64,000 bases of DNA from Clostridia bacterium (GTDB lineage: Bacteria; Bacillota; Clostridia; Christensenellales; CAG-138): the NCBI GenBank assembly GCA_017619735.1, contig JAFZRT010000015.1, forward strand, positions 1 through 64,000. The letters run 5' to 3'. The notes beneath the pieces were generated by a model, which was not told where the DNA came from, searched no databases, and saw only the letters and a list, made by a program, of their open reading frames with translations. A program made the translations under genes and the position numbers. This document shows positions 6,828 to 15,318 of this stretch, piece by piece. Position 1 is the stretch's first letter, and every line of letters starts with the position of its first letter.

Positions 6828-8453
6828 TCACTTAAGTATGACGCTTGTCATGGAACCTATCGTCAGCGTTGTGCCGTCAAGCGTCGCTTCCTCCATCCCT
6901 ATTACCGCGCGGATCTCTGAAACGCTTAAATCGGTGATCTTCGAAAGGTCTATCGCCGCGGAGGAACCGGTCGTGTTGTGTATTACGATCACGGAGCTGC
7001 CGTTGTAAGTGGCGATGAATCCGCCGATCTTGCTGTCCTTGATGTTCAGCGACTTGTAATCGCCGAGCGCTATCTCGGGATTGGCCTTGCGGGCCATTAT
7101 GAGCTTCTTATAATATGTGTATAAGCTCGCTTCGTCCTTCATCTGGTCAGCCGCGGCAGTCTCCACCTGATTGGAGGCGGGATATGTCGATCCGGTGGGA
7201 TCCTTTACGGTATCTCCGTCGCCCCACACCATTGCAAGACGGCGGTTCGCATCGGTATTGGCGCCGCCCCTGGAGCCGCGCATGCCTATCTCTTCGCCGT
7301 AATAGATGAACGGAGTGCCGGGGCCAAGTATGTAAAGGTTGGCCGCCATCTGCATAGCGCCGTTTGCGGTGGTAAGGAAGCCCGCCGCCCTGTCCATATC
7401 GTGATTCGTAATGAAGGGCGTGATCGCCGCGCCTTCACGCATGGCCTTTACGCGGTTCTGATATTCCTCGACGTATTTCGTGAACTTGTTGACGTCGCCC
7501 TTTTTGGCTGTCTCGGCTATCATGCCGCCCGACTGGGATATGGCGAAATCAAAGCAGTTCATAGCGGGATAATAGATGTCCGTGATACCGTCACCGTCCC
7601 AGACCTCTGCCACGACATAGAGATCGGGCTTCTTGCCGCGGAGCTCGCCGAGATACCACTGCCAGAACTCGAGGCTGCTCTTGTGGTCTCCGAAGTACAC
7701 GTACTTCGCCGCGTCGAAGCGGAACCCGTCAATGCCCATATCGATATAGTGCTCGGCAACTTCGATCACCTTCTGCCTGACGAGGTCGTTATCGAAATCG
7801 AGCTCCGGCATATCGTCGGAGAAATTGCATTCGAACCAGTGATCGGTGCCGAGTATCTGGGAGAACTTGCGCCCCGCGGGAGCAGACTCCGCATTGGCGT
7901 CGTACCAGCTGTAAAAATCGTAGTATTCGTTCCCGACGTCGCCCTTCTGGTGCGCCTCGCGGAAAGCAGTGAACCACGCATTCTTTCTGCCCGTATGATT
8001 GATGGGCAGATCGAGTATAACGTAAACGCCCCTCTCATGGCAGATGGAAATGAGCTCCTTCAGATCCTCCTCCGTACCGAACGCGGGATCGACCTTATAA
8101 TAATCGGTCACGTCGTATTTATGATAGGAAGGGGATTCGAATATGGGCGTGAGCCACAGTCCCTCCACGCCGAGCGATCTGCCGGAGGCGGGGTCGCCGT
8201 CGTTGAGATAGTCCATGCGGTTGATTATTCCGCGGATATCGCCCGTGCCGTCTCCGTTGGAATCGGAGAAGGAACCGACGAATATCTCATAGAATACCCG
8301 GTTATGCCCCTCGGTGGGCTTTCCCTCGAGGAGCTTTTCGTCCTTTATCACGTATTCGCCGTTAGCATCGGGTCCGGGCTTCCTGCAAGCGGCAAAGCTC
8401 AAAACCATCGCCGCAGCCAGCAGTACGGCAAGCAGCGTTTTTATCGTTCTCAT
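6828..8453 (-). CDS. GH13 alpha-amylase family lipoprotein
   Basis: Hydrolyses alpha-1,4-glucans at the cell surface. The signal peptide ends in a lipobox with Cys23 (VLSFAAC). The catalytic barrel shows the GH13 regions in order: region I DLPINH, region II GFRFDAAKY (nucleophile Asp), region III VVAEVWDG (acid/base Glu) and region IV FITNHDMDR (transition-state Asp). A small beta domain closes the C-terminus. ATG 8453 is chosen over GTG 8459 because GGGGGTG at about 8461-8467 spaces correctly. It has its own promoter at 8488-8516. It lies near the MalEFGK importer, which could take up its maltodextrin products. Confidence 0.9.
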   Translation of the reverse strand: MRTIKTLLAVLLAAAMVLSFAACRKPGPDANGEYVIKDEKLLEGKPTEGHNRVFYEIFVGSFSDSNGDGTGDIRGIINRMDYLNDGDPASGRSLGVEGLWLTPIFESPSYHKYDVTDYYKVDPAFGTEEDLKELISICHERGVYVILDLPINHTGRKNAWFTAFREAHQKGDVGNEYYDFYSWYDANAESAPAGRKFSQILGTDHWFECNFSDDMPELDFDNDLVRQKVIEVAEHYIDMGIDGFRFDAAKYVYFGDHKSSLEFWQWYLGELRGKKPDLYVVAEVWDGDGITDIYYPAMNCFDFAISQSGGMIAETAKKGDVNKFTKYVEEYQNRVKAMREGAAITPFITNHDMDRAAGFLTTANGAMQMAANLYILGPGTPFIYYGEEIGMRGSRGGANTDANRRLAMVWGDGDTVKDPTGSTYPASNQVETAAADQMKDEASLYTYYKKLIMARKANPEIALGDYKSLNIKDSKIGGFIATYNGSSVIVIHNTTGSSAAIDLSKITDLSVSEIRAVIGMEEATLDGTTLTIGSMTSVILK

Positions 8454-8487
8454 TTTCACACCCCCATAACTGGTTCGATTTTAATAT

Positions 8488-8516
8488 ATAATAATCAAAT
8501 CCGTTTCCTTTGTCAA
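8488..8516 (-). promoter_or_regulatory. Sigma-A promoter of the GH13 gene
   Basis: Minus strand: -35 TTGACA at 8511-8516, 17-nt spacer, -10 TATTAT at 8488-8493, about 35 bases before the GH13 start. Confidence 0.8.
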
Positions 8517-8537
8517 GGAGTCGCAGCTAATTGCGTC

Positions 8538-8566
8538 TTGCGAAACGAAGTAAAAATGAATATAAT
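8538..8566 (+). promoter_or_regulatory. Sigma-A promoter placed for a leaderless transcript
   Basis: -35 TTGCGA at 8538-8543, 17-nt spacer, -10 TATAAT at 8561-8566. The ATG of the next gene is at 8573, only 6 nt after the -10 hexamer, where transcription would normally start. No SD is present. Confidence 0.75.
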
Positions 8567-8572
8567 TAACGC

Positions 8573-9070
8573 ATGAAAAAGAAGACAGTCGAGCTCTATT
8601 CGCAGGACGATATCGCCGCAATAGAGAAAAAGAGAAGGATATGGATCGCCGCCGCCGCTGCGGCCGCGCTCATAACGCTTGCGGTCTGCGTGTATTTCTG
8701 CATCAGGGCAAACACGCTGAACGCCGAACGGATGCTGCTTTACTGCATCATCTCATCGGTGATCGGCGGATGGATCGTAATATCCATTTTGCGTTTCCCC
8801 GTTTACGACCTCAAATACGCCAAGCGCCATACAATGGCGATACTGACAGGCGAACGTGAGGAGGTGCGCGGGGATTTCACCGTGACCGACGAGCGGGTGC
8901 GGATAATCAACGGAGTATCCATGTACAAGGTAGCGGTCGACGGCGCAGAAAGGGTAAGATCGCTGCAGCTGTTCGCCGACAAAAAAGAGCTGTTCGACGG
9001 TTCCGCTCACAGCGTGATCAGCGTACACGGCTTTATCGCGGCATACGAGGCGGGATATGAGAACGATTAA
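8573..9070 (+). CDS. Hypothetical protein with two membrane helices
   Basis: 165 residues, no family recognised. A basic N-terminus is followed by helix 1 (about 23-44, alanine-rich) and helix 2 (about 57-75). A soluble C-terminal part of about 90 residues (GEREEVRGDFTVTDERVRII) probably lies on one side of the membrane and reads like a small beta domain. The transcript seems leaderless (see promoter 8538-8566). Its last 14 bases overlap the next gene. The pair sits between two glycoside hydrolases, but nothing shows a link to sugar use. Confidence 0.7.
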   Translation: MKKKTVELYSQDDIAAIEKKRRIWIAAAAAAALITLAVCVYFCIRANTLNAERMLLYCIISSVIGGWIVISILRFPVYDLKYAKRHTMAILTGEREEVRGDFTVTDERVRIINGVSMYKVAVDGAERVRSLQLFADKKELFDGSAHSVISVHGFIAAYEAGYEND

Positions 9071-9626
9071 AAGGATCCTTTCACAGCTTCATCGCTACGT
9101 ATTATGGGCGCTCATATCCGCAGTCGTATGGGCATTCGTTTTCACGCGGATAACCGACGCCTCTCCGAAGAGAAAGGTCACCGTTTATACGGACGCGCCC
9201 GCTGTATCGGAGATAACGCTCGAGGCGAAACTCGAAGAGGAGCTCCCCGACGGGATAAAAATGGTGAAGGTGCGCCATTTCACATACGCCGCGTTCAACT
9301 CCGACGCTCCATCGGAGGCGGACATACTGATCCTTTCGGAAAGCTCCGTGAAGGAGCACTTGGACATGCTCTCCCCCATCCCCCGGGACCCGCGCGAAGG
9401 CGACTATGTTGAAGGCGGATCGCTCTACGGGATAAAGGTGTTCGATCTTGCAAGCGGCAGCGCGGTATGCGGCGAATACTTCACATATACCTATATCGTT
9501 TCCGAAACCCCGAACCAAAACTACTATCTCTGCTTCAACAAGGACTCCATCCATCTCGGCGGCTGGAACGGTTCCGCCGACGACGCTGCTTTGATAATTG
9601 CCGAAAAGATACTCTCGATGAAATAA
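9057..9626 (+). CDS. Hypothetical membrane-anchored protein, 189 aa
   Basis: One N-terminal signal-anchor helix (about 13-31, YVLWALISAVVWAFVF) is followed by an extracytoplasmic domain of about 155 residues with no recognised motif. ATG 9057 overlaps the upstream gene by 14 bases and follows GAGGCGGG, so translation is coupled. A plausible fold is a mixed alpha/beta ligand-binding or accessory domain (ADILILSESSVKEHL), but this is a guess. It ends 13 bases before the GH53 gene and may be transcribed with it. Confidence 0.65.
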   Translation: MRTIKRILSQLHRYVLWALISAVVWAFVFTRITDASPKRKVTVYTDAPAVSEITLEAKLEEELPDGIKMVKVRHFTYAAFNSDAPSEADILILSESSVKEHLDMLSPIPRDPREGDYVEGGSLYGIKVFDLASGSAVCGEYFTYTYIVSETPNQNYYLCFNKDSIHLGGWNGSADDAALIIAEKILSMK

Positions 9627-9639
9627 AAAAGGACTGGTA

Positions 9640-11616
9640 ATGCTCATGAAACACGCCGCGATAATACTGATCGTATCCATGCTCGCGCTTGCCTTTACCG
9701 GATGCGCCGGAAAGCCCGTCAGCCGCGTCAGCACCGAAAAGATCGAAGGCAGCTCCCTCTACGTCAAAAAGGTCGAAAACATGCCCGACGACTTCATACT
9801 CGGCATGGACGCCTCCTCCGTAATAGCCGAGGAGAACAGCGGCGTAAAGTATTACGATTTCGAAGGGAACGAGCAGGACGTTTTCGTAACACTTGCCGAA
9901 AGCGGCGTGAATACGATAAGGGTACGAGTCTGGAACGATCCCTACGATGAAGAAGGTCACGGTTTCGGCGGAGGCAACAACGGCATCGAGACCGCGATAG
10001 AGATCGGAAAGAGGGCCACTGCGGCGGGCATGCGGCTGTTGGTCGATTTCCATCTTTCCGACTTCTGGGCGGATCCCGGAAAGCAGATGGTCCCCCGCGC
10101 CTGGAAGGGCATGACTATAGAGCAGAAGACCGCCGCTGTGCACGATTTCGTCCGCGACAGTCTGAAGGCGTTGAAGAAGAACCGCATAGACGTCTGCATG
10201 GTGCAGATAGGCAACGAGACGAACGGCGCGCTCGCCGGCGAGACGACTTGGTTCAATATGCGTTATCTCATGCAGGCCGGCTCCGAAGCGGTACGTGAGG
10301 TATTCCCCTCCGCGCTCGTGGCGCTGCACTTCGCCAATCCCGAACACGAGGGCAGCTATGAGAACTACGCAAAGAAGCTCGCCGAATACGAGGTCGATTA
10401 CGACGTGTTCGCTTCCTCTTATTATCCCTACTGGCACGGCACGCTCGATAACCTCTCAAAGGTCCTCAACGGCATTTCCGCGAGATACGGCAAGAAGGTC
10501 ATGGTTATGGAGACCTCATATGCTTACACCGCGGAGGATACCGACTTCAACGGCAACACCATAGGCGACGGCGGAAACGTGATAAAGCCCTATCCCTTCA
10601 CTGTGCAGGGACAGGCAAATCTCGTCCGCGACGTGATCGACACCGTGGTCAACGGTATGACTGACGGGATCGGCGTCGTCTATTGGGAGGGCACGTGGAT
10701 CTCCGTCGGACAGAACTCCTGGGAAGAGAATCATAAGCTCTGGGAGGAGTTCGGCTCCGGTTGGGCGTCCAGCTACGCCGCCGCGTACGATCCCGTCGAC
10801 GCAGGCAAGTATTACGGCGGATGCGCCGTCGACAATCAGGCAATGTTCGGGCCCGACGGCAGGCCCTTTGAGTCGCTGCGCGTATTCAATCTCGCAAGGT
10901 ACGGCAACGAGACCGAGATAAAGGCCGACGCAATAGAGGACGCGATACTCTACGTCGACCTTAACGGGACTATTACTCTTCCCGAAACGGTCAACGCGAT
11001 CATGAACGACGACAGCAGACAGCCGGTCGCCGTCAAATGGGATGCTGACGAAGCATTGTTCGATCTGATGTACAAGGGCGGCGTCGCCACATATGAAATA
11101 ACAGGCGAAGCGGACGGCCTGCCTGCAAAATGCACAGTCAACATGATCGAGTACAATTTCCTGCAGAACCACAGCTTCGAGGACGGCGAGCTCGGCGCAT
11201 GGCGCGTTATAGAGCGCGGGAATGCCGATCAGCTGTTCGTCGAGAGCAAGCCGACAGATTCCAAGACCGGCGAATACCATATGCATTTCTGGAGCGCGGC
11301 CAAAAACTCCGTCGACTTCTCGCTCGAGCAGGACGTTGAAGGCCTCGAAGCCGGTGAATACAAGTTCACGATCTCGATAATGGGCGGCGACAGCGGAGCC
11401 GCGGAGATCTATGCATACGCGCTAGTCGACGGAGAAGAGGTCGGAAGGGCCGAAATGAGCATCACCTACTACGGAGCATGGGATACCGTGACGGTGAGCG
11501 GCATAAACGTCGCCGAAGGGCAGACAGTGACCGTAGGTATTTCGGTCAAGTGCGAAGGCGCGGGAAACGGCGCATGGGGCAAGATCGACGACGCCATGCT
11601 GAACTCCGTCGGATGA
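9640..11616 (+). CDS. GH53 endo-beta-1,4-galactanase lipoprotein
   Basis: Cleaves the beta-1,4-galactan side chains of pectin outside the cell. The lipobox is LALAFTGC with Cys22. The GH53 barrel covers about 45-390: FILGMDASSV, GVNTIRVRVWNDP, LLVDFHLSDFWADPGKQ, VQIGNETNGAL (acid/base Glu) and VMVMETSYAYT (nucleophile Glu). About 430-505 looks like a bacterial Ig-like Big_4 segment. About 510-658 (NHSFEDGELGAWRV to KIDDAMLNS) resembles a jelly-roll carbohydrate-binding module, perhaps CBM61. AAAGGA at 9628-9633 serves ATG 9640; ATG 9646 is possible. A terminator follows. Confidence 0.88.
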   Translation: MLMKHAAIILIVSMLALAFTGCAGKPVSRVSTEKIEGSSLYVKKVENMPDDFILGMDASSVIAEENSGVKYYDFEGNEQDVFVTLAESGVNTIRVRVWNDPYDEEGHGFGGGNNGIETAIEIGKRATAAGMRLLVDFHLSDFWADPGKQMVPRAWKGMTIEQKTAAVHDFVRDSLKALKKNRIDVCMVQIGNETNGALAGETTWFNMRYLMQAGSEAVREVFPSALVALHFANPEHEGSYENYAKKLAEYEVDYDVFASSYYPYWHGTLDNLSKVLNGISARYGKKVMVMETSYAYTAEDTDFNGNTIGDGGNVIKPYPFTVQGQANLVRDVIDTVVNGMTDGIGVVYWEGTWISVGQNSWEENHKLWEEFGSGWASSYAAAYDPVDAGKYYGGCAVDNQAMFGPDGRPFESLRVFNLARYGNETEIKADAIEDAILYVDLNGTITLPETVNAIMNDDSRQPVAVKWDADEALFDLMYKGGVATYEITGEADGLPAKCTVNMIEYNFLQNHSFEDGELGAWRVIERGNADQLFVESKPTDSKTGEYHMHFWSAAKNSVDFSLEQDVEGLEAGEYKFTISIMGGDSGAAEIYAYALVDGEEVGRAEMSITYYGAWDTVTVSGINVAEGQTVTVGISVKCEGAGNGAWGKIDDAMLNSVG

Positions 11617-11635
11617 CGGATGAATGCAATTATCA

Positions 11636-11660
11636 CCTCTCCTGCGGGAGAGGTTTTTTT
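11636..11660 (+). terminator. Rho-independent terminator after GH53
   Basis: CCTCTCC at 11636-11642 pairs with GGAGAGG at 11647-11653, followed by seven Ts. Confidence 0.9.
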
Positions 11661-11738
11661 GTTTCACGTGAGATATTTCGGTGAACATTATTTACAGAAG
11701 GTGCATGCCTTTTTTAATAAAAAAATAAGCAAAATCTA

Positions 11739-11767
11739 TTGACATTTGAAAATCGCAGATGTATATT
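11739..11767 (+). promoter_or_regulatory. Sigma-A promoter of the malEFGK operon
   Basis: Perfect -35 TTGACA at 11739-11744, 17-nt spacer, -10 TATATT at 11762-11767. The leader to the malE ATG is about 100 bases and AT-rich. No clear operator or catabolite site was found. Confidence 0.8.
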
Positions 11768-11872
11768 TAGGTTTAGTGAGAGGTATGTCCATATGGGCAT
11801 ATTATCCCAAATCGTCCGCACCGCGGATGATCAATGATCGAAAACAAAATCATTTTCAGGAGGAACTAAAAG

Positions 11873-13453
11873 ATGAAGAAGTTTTTAGCACTCGCATTGG
11901 TTTTCATCATGGTTCTCGCTCTTGCGGCCTGTAAGCCCGCGAAGCCCGATCCCGCGAAGCCCGATGACAGCCAGCCCAGCGGCGAATCCCTCGCCGGCAC
12001 CTACGACGTGACCGTATGGTGCGCCGAGGCCGCCAAGGATCTGTTCCAGAAGCAGATCAACGACTTCAACGCCAACAATACCGACGGCATTGTCATCAAT
12101 GCGAACATCCAGCCCGTATCTGAGGCTGACGCCGGTACCAACATGATCACCGACGTCCAGGCCGGCGGCGACATCTACTGCTTCGCGCAGGACCAGTTCG
12201 CCCGTCTCGTGCAGGCCGGTGCTCTCGACAAGCTCGGCGTTAAGGCTGCGGAGACCGTAAGGGCCGCCAACGACGCCGGCGTTGTTACCGCTGCTACCGC
12301 GGGCGAGGATCTCTACGCCTACCCCATGACCTCCGATAACGGCTATTTCATGTACTATGACAAGTCCGTCATCCCCGAGGAAGACGTCGACTCCCTCGAG
12401 AAGCTGATCGCCGACTGCGAAGCCAAGCAGAAGTATTTCGCTTTTGACTGTGCCAACGGTTGGTACGTTGCCAGCTTCTTCTTCGGCGCAGGCTGCGTCT
12501 CCGAGTGGAAGACCGACGCTGACGGCGTGTTCGTCGACGTCAACGACGACTGGAACTCCGACAAGGGTCTCATCGCCGTCAAGGGTCTCGAGAAGCTCGT
12601 CAAGTCCGACTTCCATGTAAACGCCGGCAACGTCTCCAACTTCGAGTCCGGCGCCGCTATCGTCGTTTCCGGTACCTGGGATTTCGAGGCCGCTAAGGGT
12701 CTCCTCGGCGATAACCTCGGCGTTGCCGATCTGCCCTCCTTCGAGGTAGACGGTCAGCAGTACCACCTCGGCTCCTTCAACGGCTGCAAGCTCCTGGGTG
12801 TCAAGCCCCAGTCCGACGCCAAGAAGGGTGCCGCTATCCACAAGCTCGCTCAGTACCTCACCGGTGAGCAGTGCCAGATGGAGCGCTTCAATGAGCTCAG
12901 CTGGGGCCCCTCCAACAGCAACGTTCAGGCCTCCGACGCCGTTAAGGCGAACCCGGGCCTTGCCGCTCTGCTCGCTCAGGCTCCCTACTCCAAGCCTCAG
13001 GGCCAGATCCCCGATGCATGGTGGGGCGTAGCTCAGACCATCGCCGAGGAAGTCAAGCAGGCTGAAGGCGAAGACGCTCTCAAGGCTGTTCTTACCAACT
13101 ACTACAACAAGTGCCAGGCTCTGTTCGATCTGTTCGGTTCCACCGATTACATCTTCGTCGGTGCTTGGGGCGGTTGGGACAACGCCTCCTCCGATTACAA
13201 GCTCACCGAAGCTGACGGCAAGCTCACCATCACTCTGGACGTTCCCGAGTCCGATTACATGGGCGGCCGTATAGTTCCCATCGGCACCTGGGAGACCGAT
13301 CTCGGCTATGCTCAGGTCACCGAGGGCGCTGAGCTCATGAAGGAAGTCGATCCCGCCGATAACGGCGACAACAACATCATCTTCGCCGAGGCCGGCAACT
13401 ACACCGTTACCGTCGACGTCGAAGCCAAGACCATCACCATTGTAAAGAACTGA
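11873..13453 (+). CDS. malE: MalE-type sugar-binding lipoprotein with a C-terminal beta-sandwich
   Basis: Substrate-binding component of a carbohydrate ABC importer. Lipobox Cys20 (LALAAC) is followed by a short Pro-rich linker. The bacterial extracellular solute-binding fold covers about 45-415 (YDVTVWCAEAAKDLFQKQI; YPMTSDNGYFMYYDKSV). From about residue 420, an extra domain of about 100 residues (FVGAWGGWDN; GDNNIIFAEAGNYTVTVDVE) resembles starch-binding SusE/F-like or other CBM folds, unusual for MalE. AGGAGG lies before ATG 11873. Codon choice is very biased (GTC, CTC, TCC, AAG), indicating high expression. The likely ligand is a malto-oligosaccharide. Confidence 0.85.
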   Translation: MKKFLALALVFIMVLALAACKPAKPDPAKPDDSQPSGESLAGTYDVTVWCAEAAKDLFQKQINDFNANNTDGIVINANIQPVSEADAGTNMITDVQAGGDIYCFAQDQFARLVQAGALDKLGVKAAETVRAANDAGVVTAATAGEDLYAYPMTSDNGYFMYYDKSVIPEEDVDSLEKLIADCEAKQKYFAFDCANGWYVASFFFGAGCVSEWKTDADGVFVDVNDDWNSDKGLIAVKGLEKLVKSDFHVNAGNVSNFESGAAIVVSGTWDFEAAKGLLGDNLGVADLPSFEVDGQQYHLGSFNGCKLLGVKPQSDAKKGAAIHKLAQYLTGEQCQMERFNELSWGPSNSNVQASDAVKANPGLAALLAQAPYSKPQGQIPDAWWGVAQTIAEEVKQAEGEDALKAVLTNYYNKCQALFDLFGSTDYIFVGAWGGWDNASSDYKLTEADGKLTITLDVPESDYMGGRIVPIGTWETDLGYAQVTEGAELMKEVDPADNGDNNIIFAEAGNYTVTVDVEAKTITIVKN

Positions 13454-13464
13454 TGACTTTACAA

Positions 13465-13504
13465 ACGGTTGGGGCCTGTAAAAAGGCCTCAACCGTATTT
13501 TTAT
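13465..13504 (+). terminator. Intra-operon hairpin/attenuator between malE and malF
   Basis: ACGGTTGGGGCCT at 13465-13477 pairs with AGGCCTCAACCGT (G:U-tolerant) at 13484-13496 around a short A-rich loop, then ATTTTTAT. It probably lets most transcripts stop after malE, keeping the binding protein in excess of the membrane parts. Confidence 0.85.
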
Positions 13505-13590
13505 AGCCGGAATAAAAATATATTCATTTTATTGGGTTTTTTCGGCAAAAACAAACGTTTCGCCTTCAAATCACAACAGGAGGGATGTAT

Positions 13591-15318
13591 ATGCATAAAC
13601 AGAAGCTGACGCCAGCGATAGTAAAGATGCTTCTCGGCATCGTCGTATTGGCGGCTGCATGGATGATCTTCAGTAAAGCGGAGATCGCGAAAATGTTCGC
13701 CGGGACCGCCGGCAGCTTTTCGCTGTTCCCCGTTATCGGGTTCGTCCTTGCCCTTCTCATCGGCATATTGCTGTTGGTGCTCGGCATAATCGATCTGAAA
13801 AAGATCACGAGCTTCAACAGGATGATCGATGAAAGCGGCATCCGCATCACAAAGGAAAAGCATGCCACGATAGGCGATTTCTTCAAAAAGGTCGGCAACG
13901 GGATACTCGGTTTCTTCCGCGCAGTCGGGAACGAGGCCAAGGACATAGTGACGACCTTCGTACACGGCGACTGGAAGACCAAGATATCCTACTTCGTAAT
14001 GGGCTTCGGCTGCATTGCCAGGGGCCAGATACTGAGGGGTATCCTCTTCCTCCTCTTCGAGATAGTCTTCATCGGCTACATGGTGCTCTGGGGATTCAAA
14101 TGGCTCTCCAAGCTGCCCACCCTCGGCACCGTCGGCGCACAGAAGGTCTACGACGAGGTATACGACCAGTGGGTCACCACATATAACGACAACTCCTTCA
14201 AGATCCTGCTCTACGGCGTTCTGACGATATTCTTCATAATCGCCGCCATCTACACCTGGCGCGTGAACGTCAAGCAGAACAAGATCGCCGAGGAGATCCT
14301 GAAGTCCGGCAAGAAGCTGAAGAGCGGCAAGGACGACCTCAAATCCATGGTCGACGATCAGTTCCACAAGACGCTGCTCGCTCTGCCCATGTTCGGCATC
14401 ATCGTATTCACCGTCCTGCCGATAGTGTTCATGGTGCTCGTCGCATTCACCAATTACAGCGGCGCGAACGACGGCGTGAACAACCTCTTCCACTGGGTCG
14501 GGCTCAAGAACTTCAACGAGATACTGTCCTGGAAGAGCGCGGACGGCGCGCAGTCATATGCGGCGACATTCGGTGAGATCCTCTCCTGGACTCTCATCTG
14601 GGCGTTCTTCGCGACGTTCACCAACTACTTCCTCGGCATGCTCGTAGCTATGGCCATCAACAAGAAGGGCATCCGCCTCAAGAAGGTGTGGCGTACGATA
14701 CTCGTTCTGACCATAGCGATACCGCAGTTCATTTCACTGCTGTACGTCGGCAAGATGTTCGCAAAGAACGGTATCGTAAACGGAATACTGATGGATCTCG
14801 GCTGGATCAAAAAGGCGATCGACTTCTGGGGAGACACGTCGCATAACGGTCTGCTTGCGCGAGTCACGGTCATACTGATCAACATCTGGATCGGTATACC
14901 CTACCTCATGCTGATAGCCACCGGTATCCTGATGAACATCCCCGCAGACCTTTACGAATCCGCGAAGATCGACGGCGCAAGCGGTTGGCAGCAGTATTCG
15001 AAGATCACTCTTCCCTACATGCTGTTCATCACGGGCCCGTACCTTCTCACGAGCTTCACCGGCAATATGAACAACTTCAACGTCATATACCTGTTGACGG
15101 GCGGCAACCCGGTAAACACCGCCGCATCGGCAACAGGCGTTGCGGTCGGTCATACGGACCTGTTGATCACATGGCTGTTTAAGATAGCGATAGGCAGCGG
15201 CAACAAATACTATCAGGCGTCCGTTATCGGCGTACTCGTATTCGTTATAATCGCCATTATCAGCCTCGTCGTTTACAGTCTACTGCCGTCGATCAAGAAC
15301 GAGGAGGATTTCCAATGA
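13591..15318 (+). CDS. malF: MalF-type ABC permease with an extended N-terminus
   Basis: Membrane subunit of the sugar importer, 575 residues. The first 250 residues hold four or so extra hydrophobic segments (MLLGIVVLAAAWMIF; LFPVIGFVLALLIGILLLVL; YFVMGFGCIARG...). The binding-protein-dependent transport core follows from about 265. The EAA loop, which docks on MalK, reads DLYESAKIDGASGWQQYSKI, matching EAAxxDGA-x8-IxLP. AGGAGG at 13578-13583 is 7 nt before ATG 13591; an in-frame ATG at 13585 overlaps the SD. Its stop overlaps malG by 4 bases. Confidence 0.88.
   Translation: MHKQKLTPAIVKMLLGIVVLAAAWMIFSKAEIAKMFAGTAGSFSLFPVIGFVLALLIGILLLVLGIIDLKKITSFNRMIDESGIRITKEKHATIGDFFKKVGNGILGFFRAVGNEAKDIVTTFVHGDWKTKISYFVMGFGCIARGQILRGILFLLFEIVFIGYMVLWGFKWLSKLPTLGTVGAQKVYDEVYDQWVTTYNDNSFKILLYGVLTIFFIIAAIYTWRVNVKQNKIAEEILKSGKKLKSGKDDLKSMVDDQFHKTLLALPMFGIIVFTVLPIVFMVLVAFTNYSGANDGVNNLFHWVGLKNFNEILSWKSADGAQSYAATFGEILSWTLIWAFFATFTNYFLGMLVAMAINKKGIRLKKVWRTILVLTIAIPQFISLLYVGKMFAKNGIVNGILMDLGWIKKAIDFWGDTSHNGLLARVTVILINIWIGIPYLMLIATGILMNIPADLYESAKIDGASGWQQYSKITLPYMLFITGPYLLTSFTGNMNNFNVIYLLTGGNPVNTAASATGVAVGHTDLLITWLFKIAIGSGNKYYQASVIGVLVFVIIAIISLVVYSLLPSIKNEEDFQ

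Noticed and set aside
7401-8576. 391-codon open frame opposite the GH13 gene
   Set aside because: Shadow of the amylase frame; the real gene has all four GH13 regions and its own promoter.
11885-13492. 535-codon open frame opposite malE
   Set aside because: It mirrors malE codon for codon; strong third-base C bias in malE removes stops on the other strand. No start signal or family pattern.
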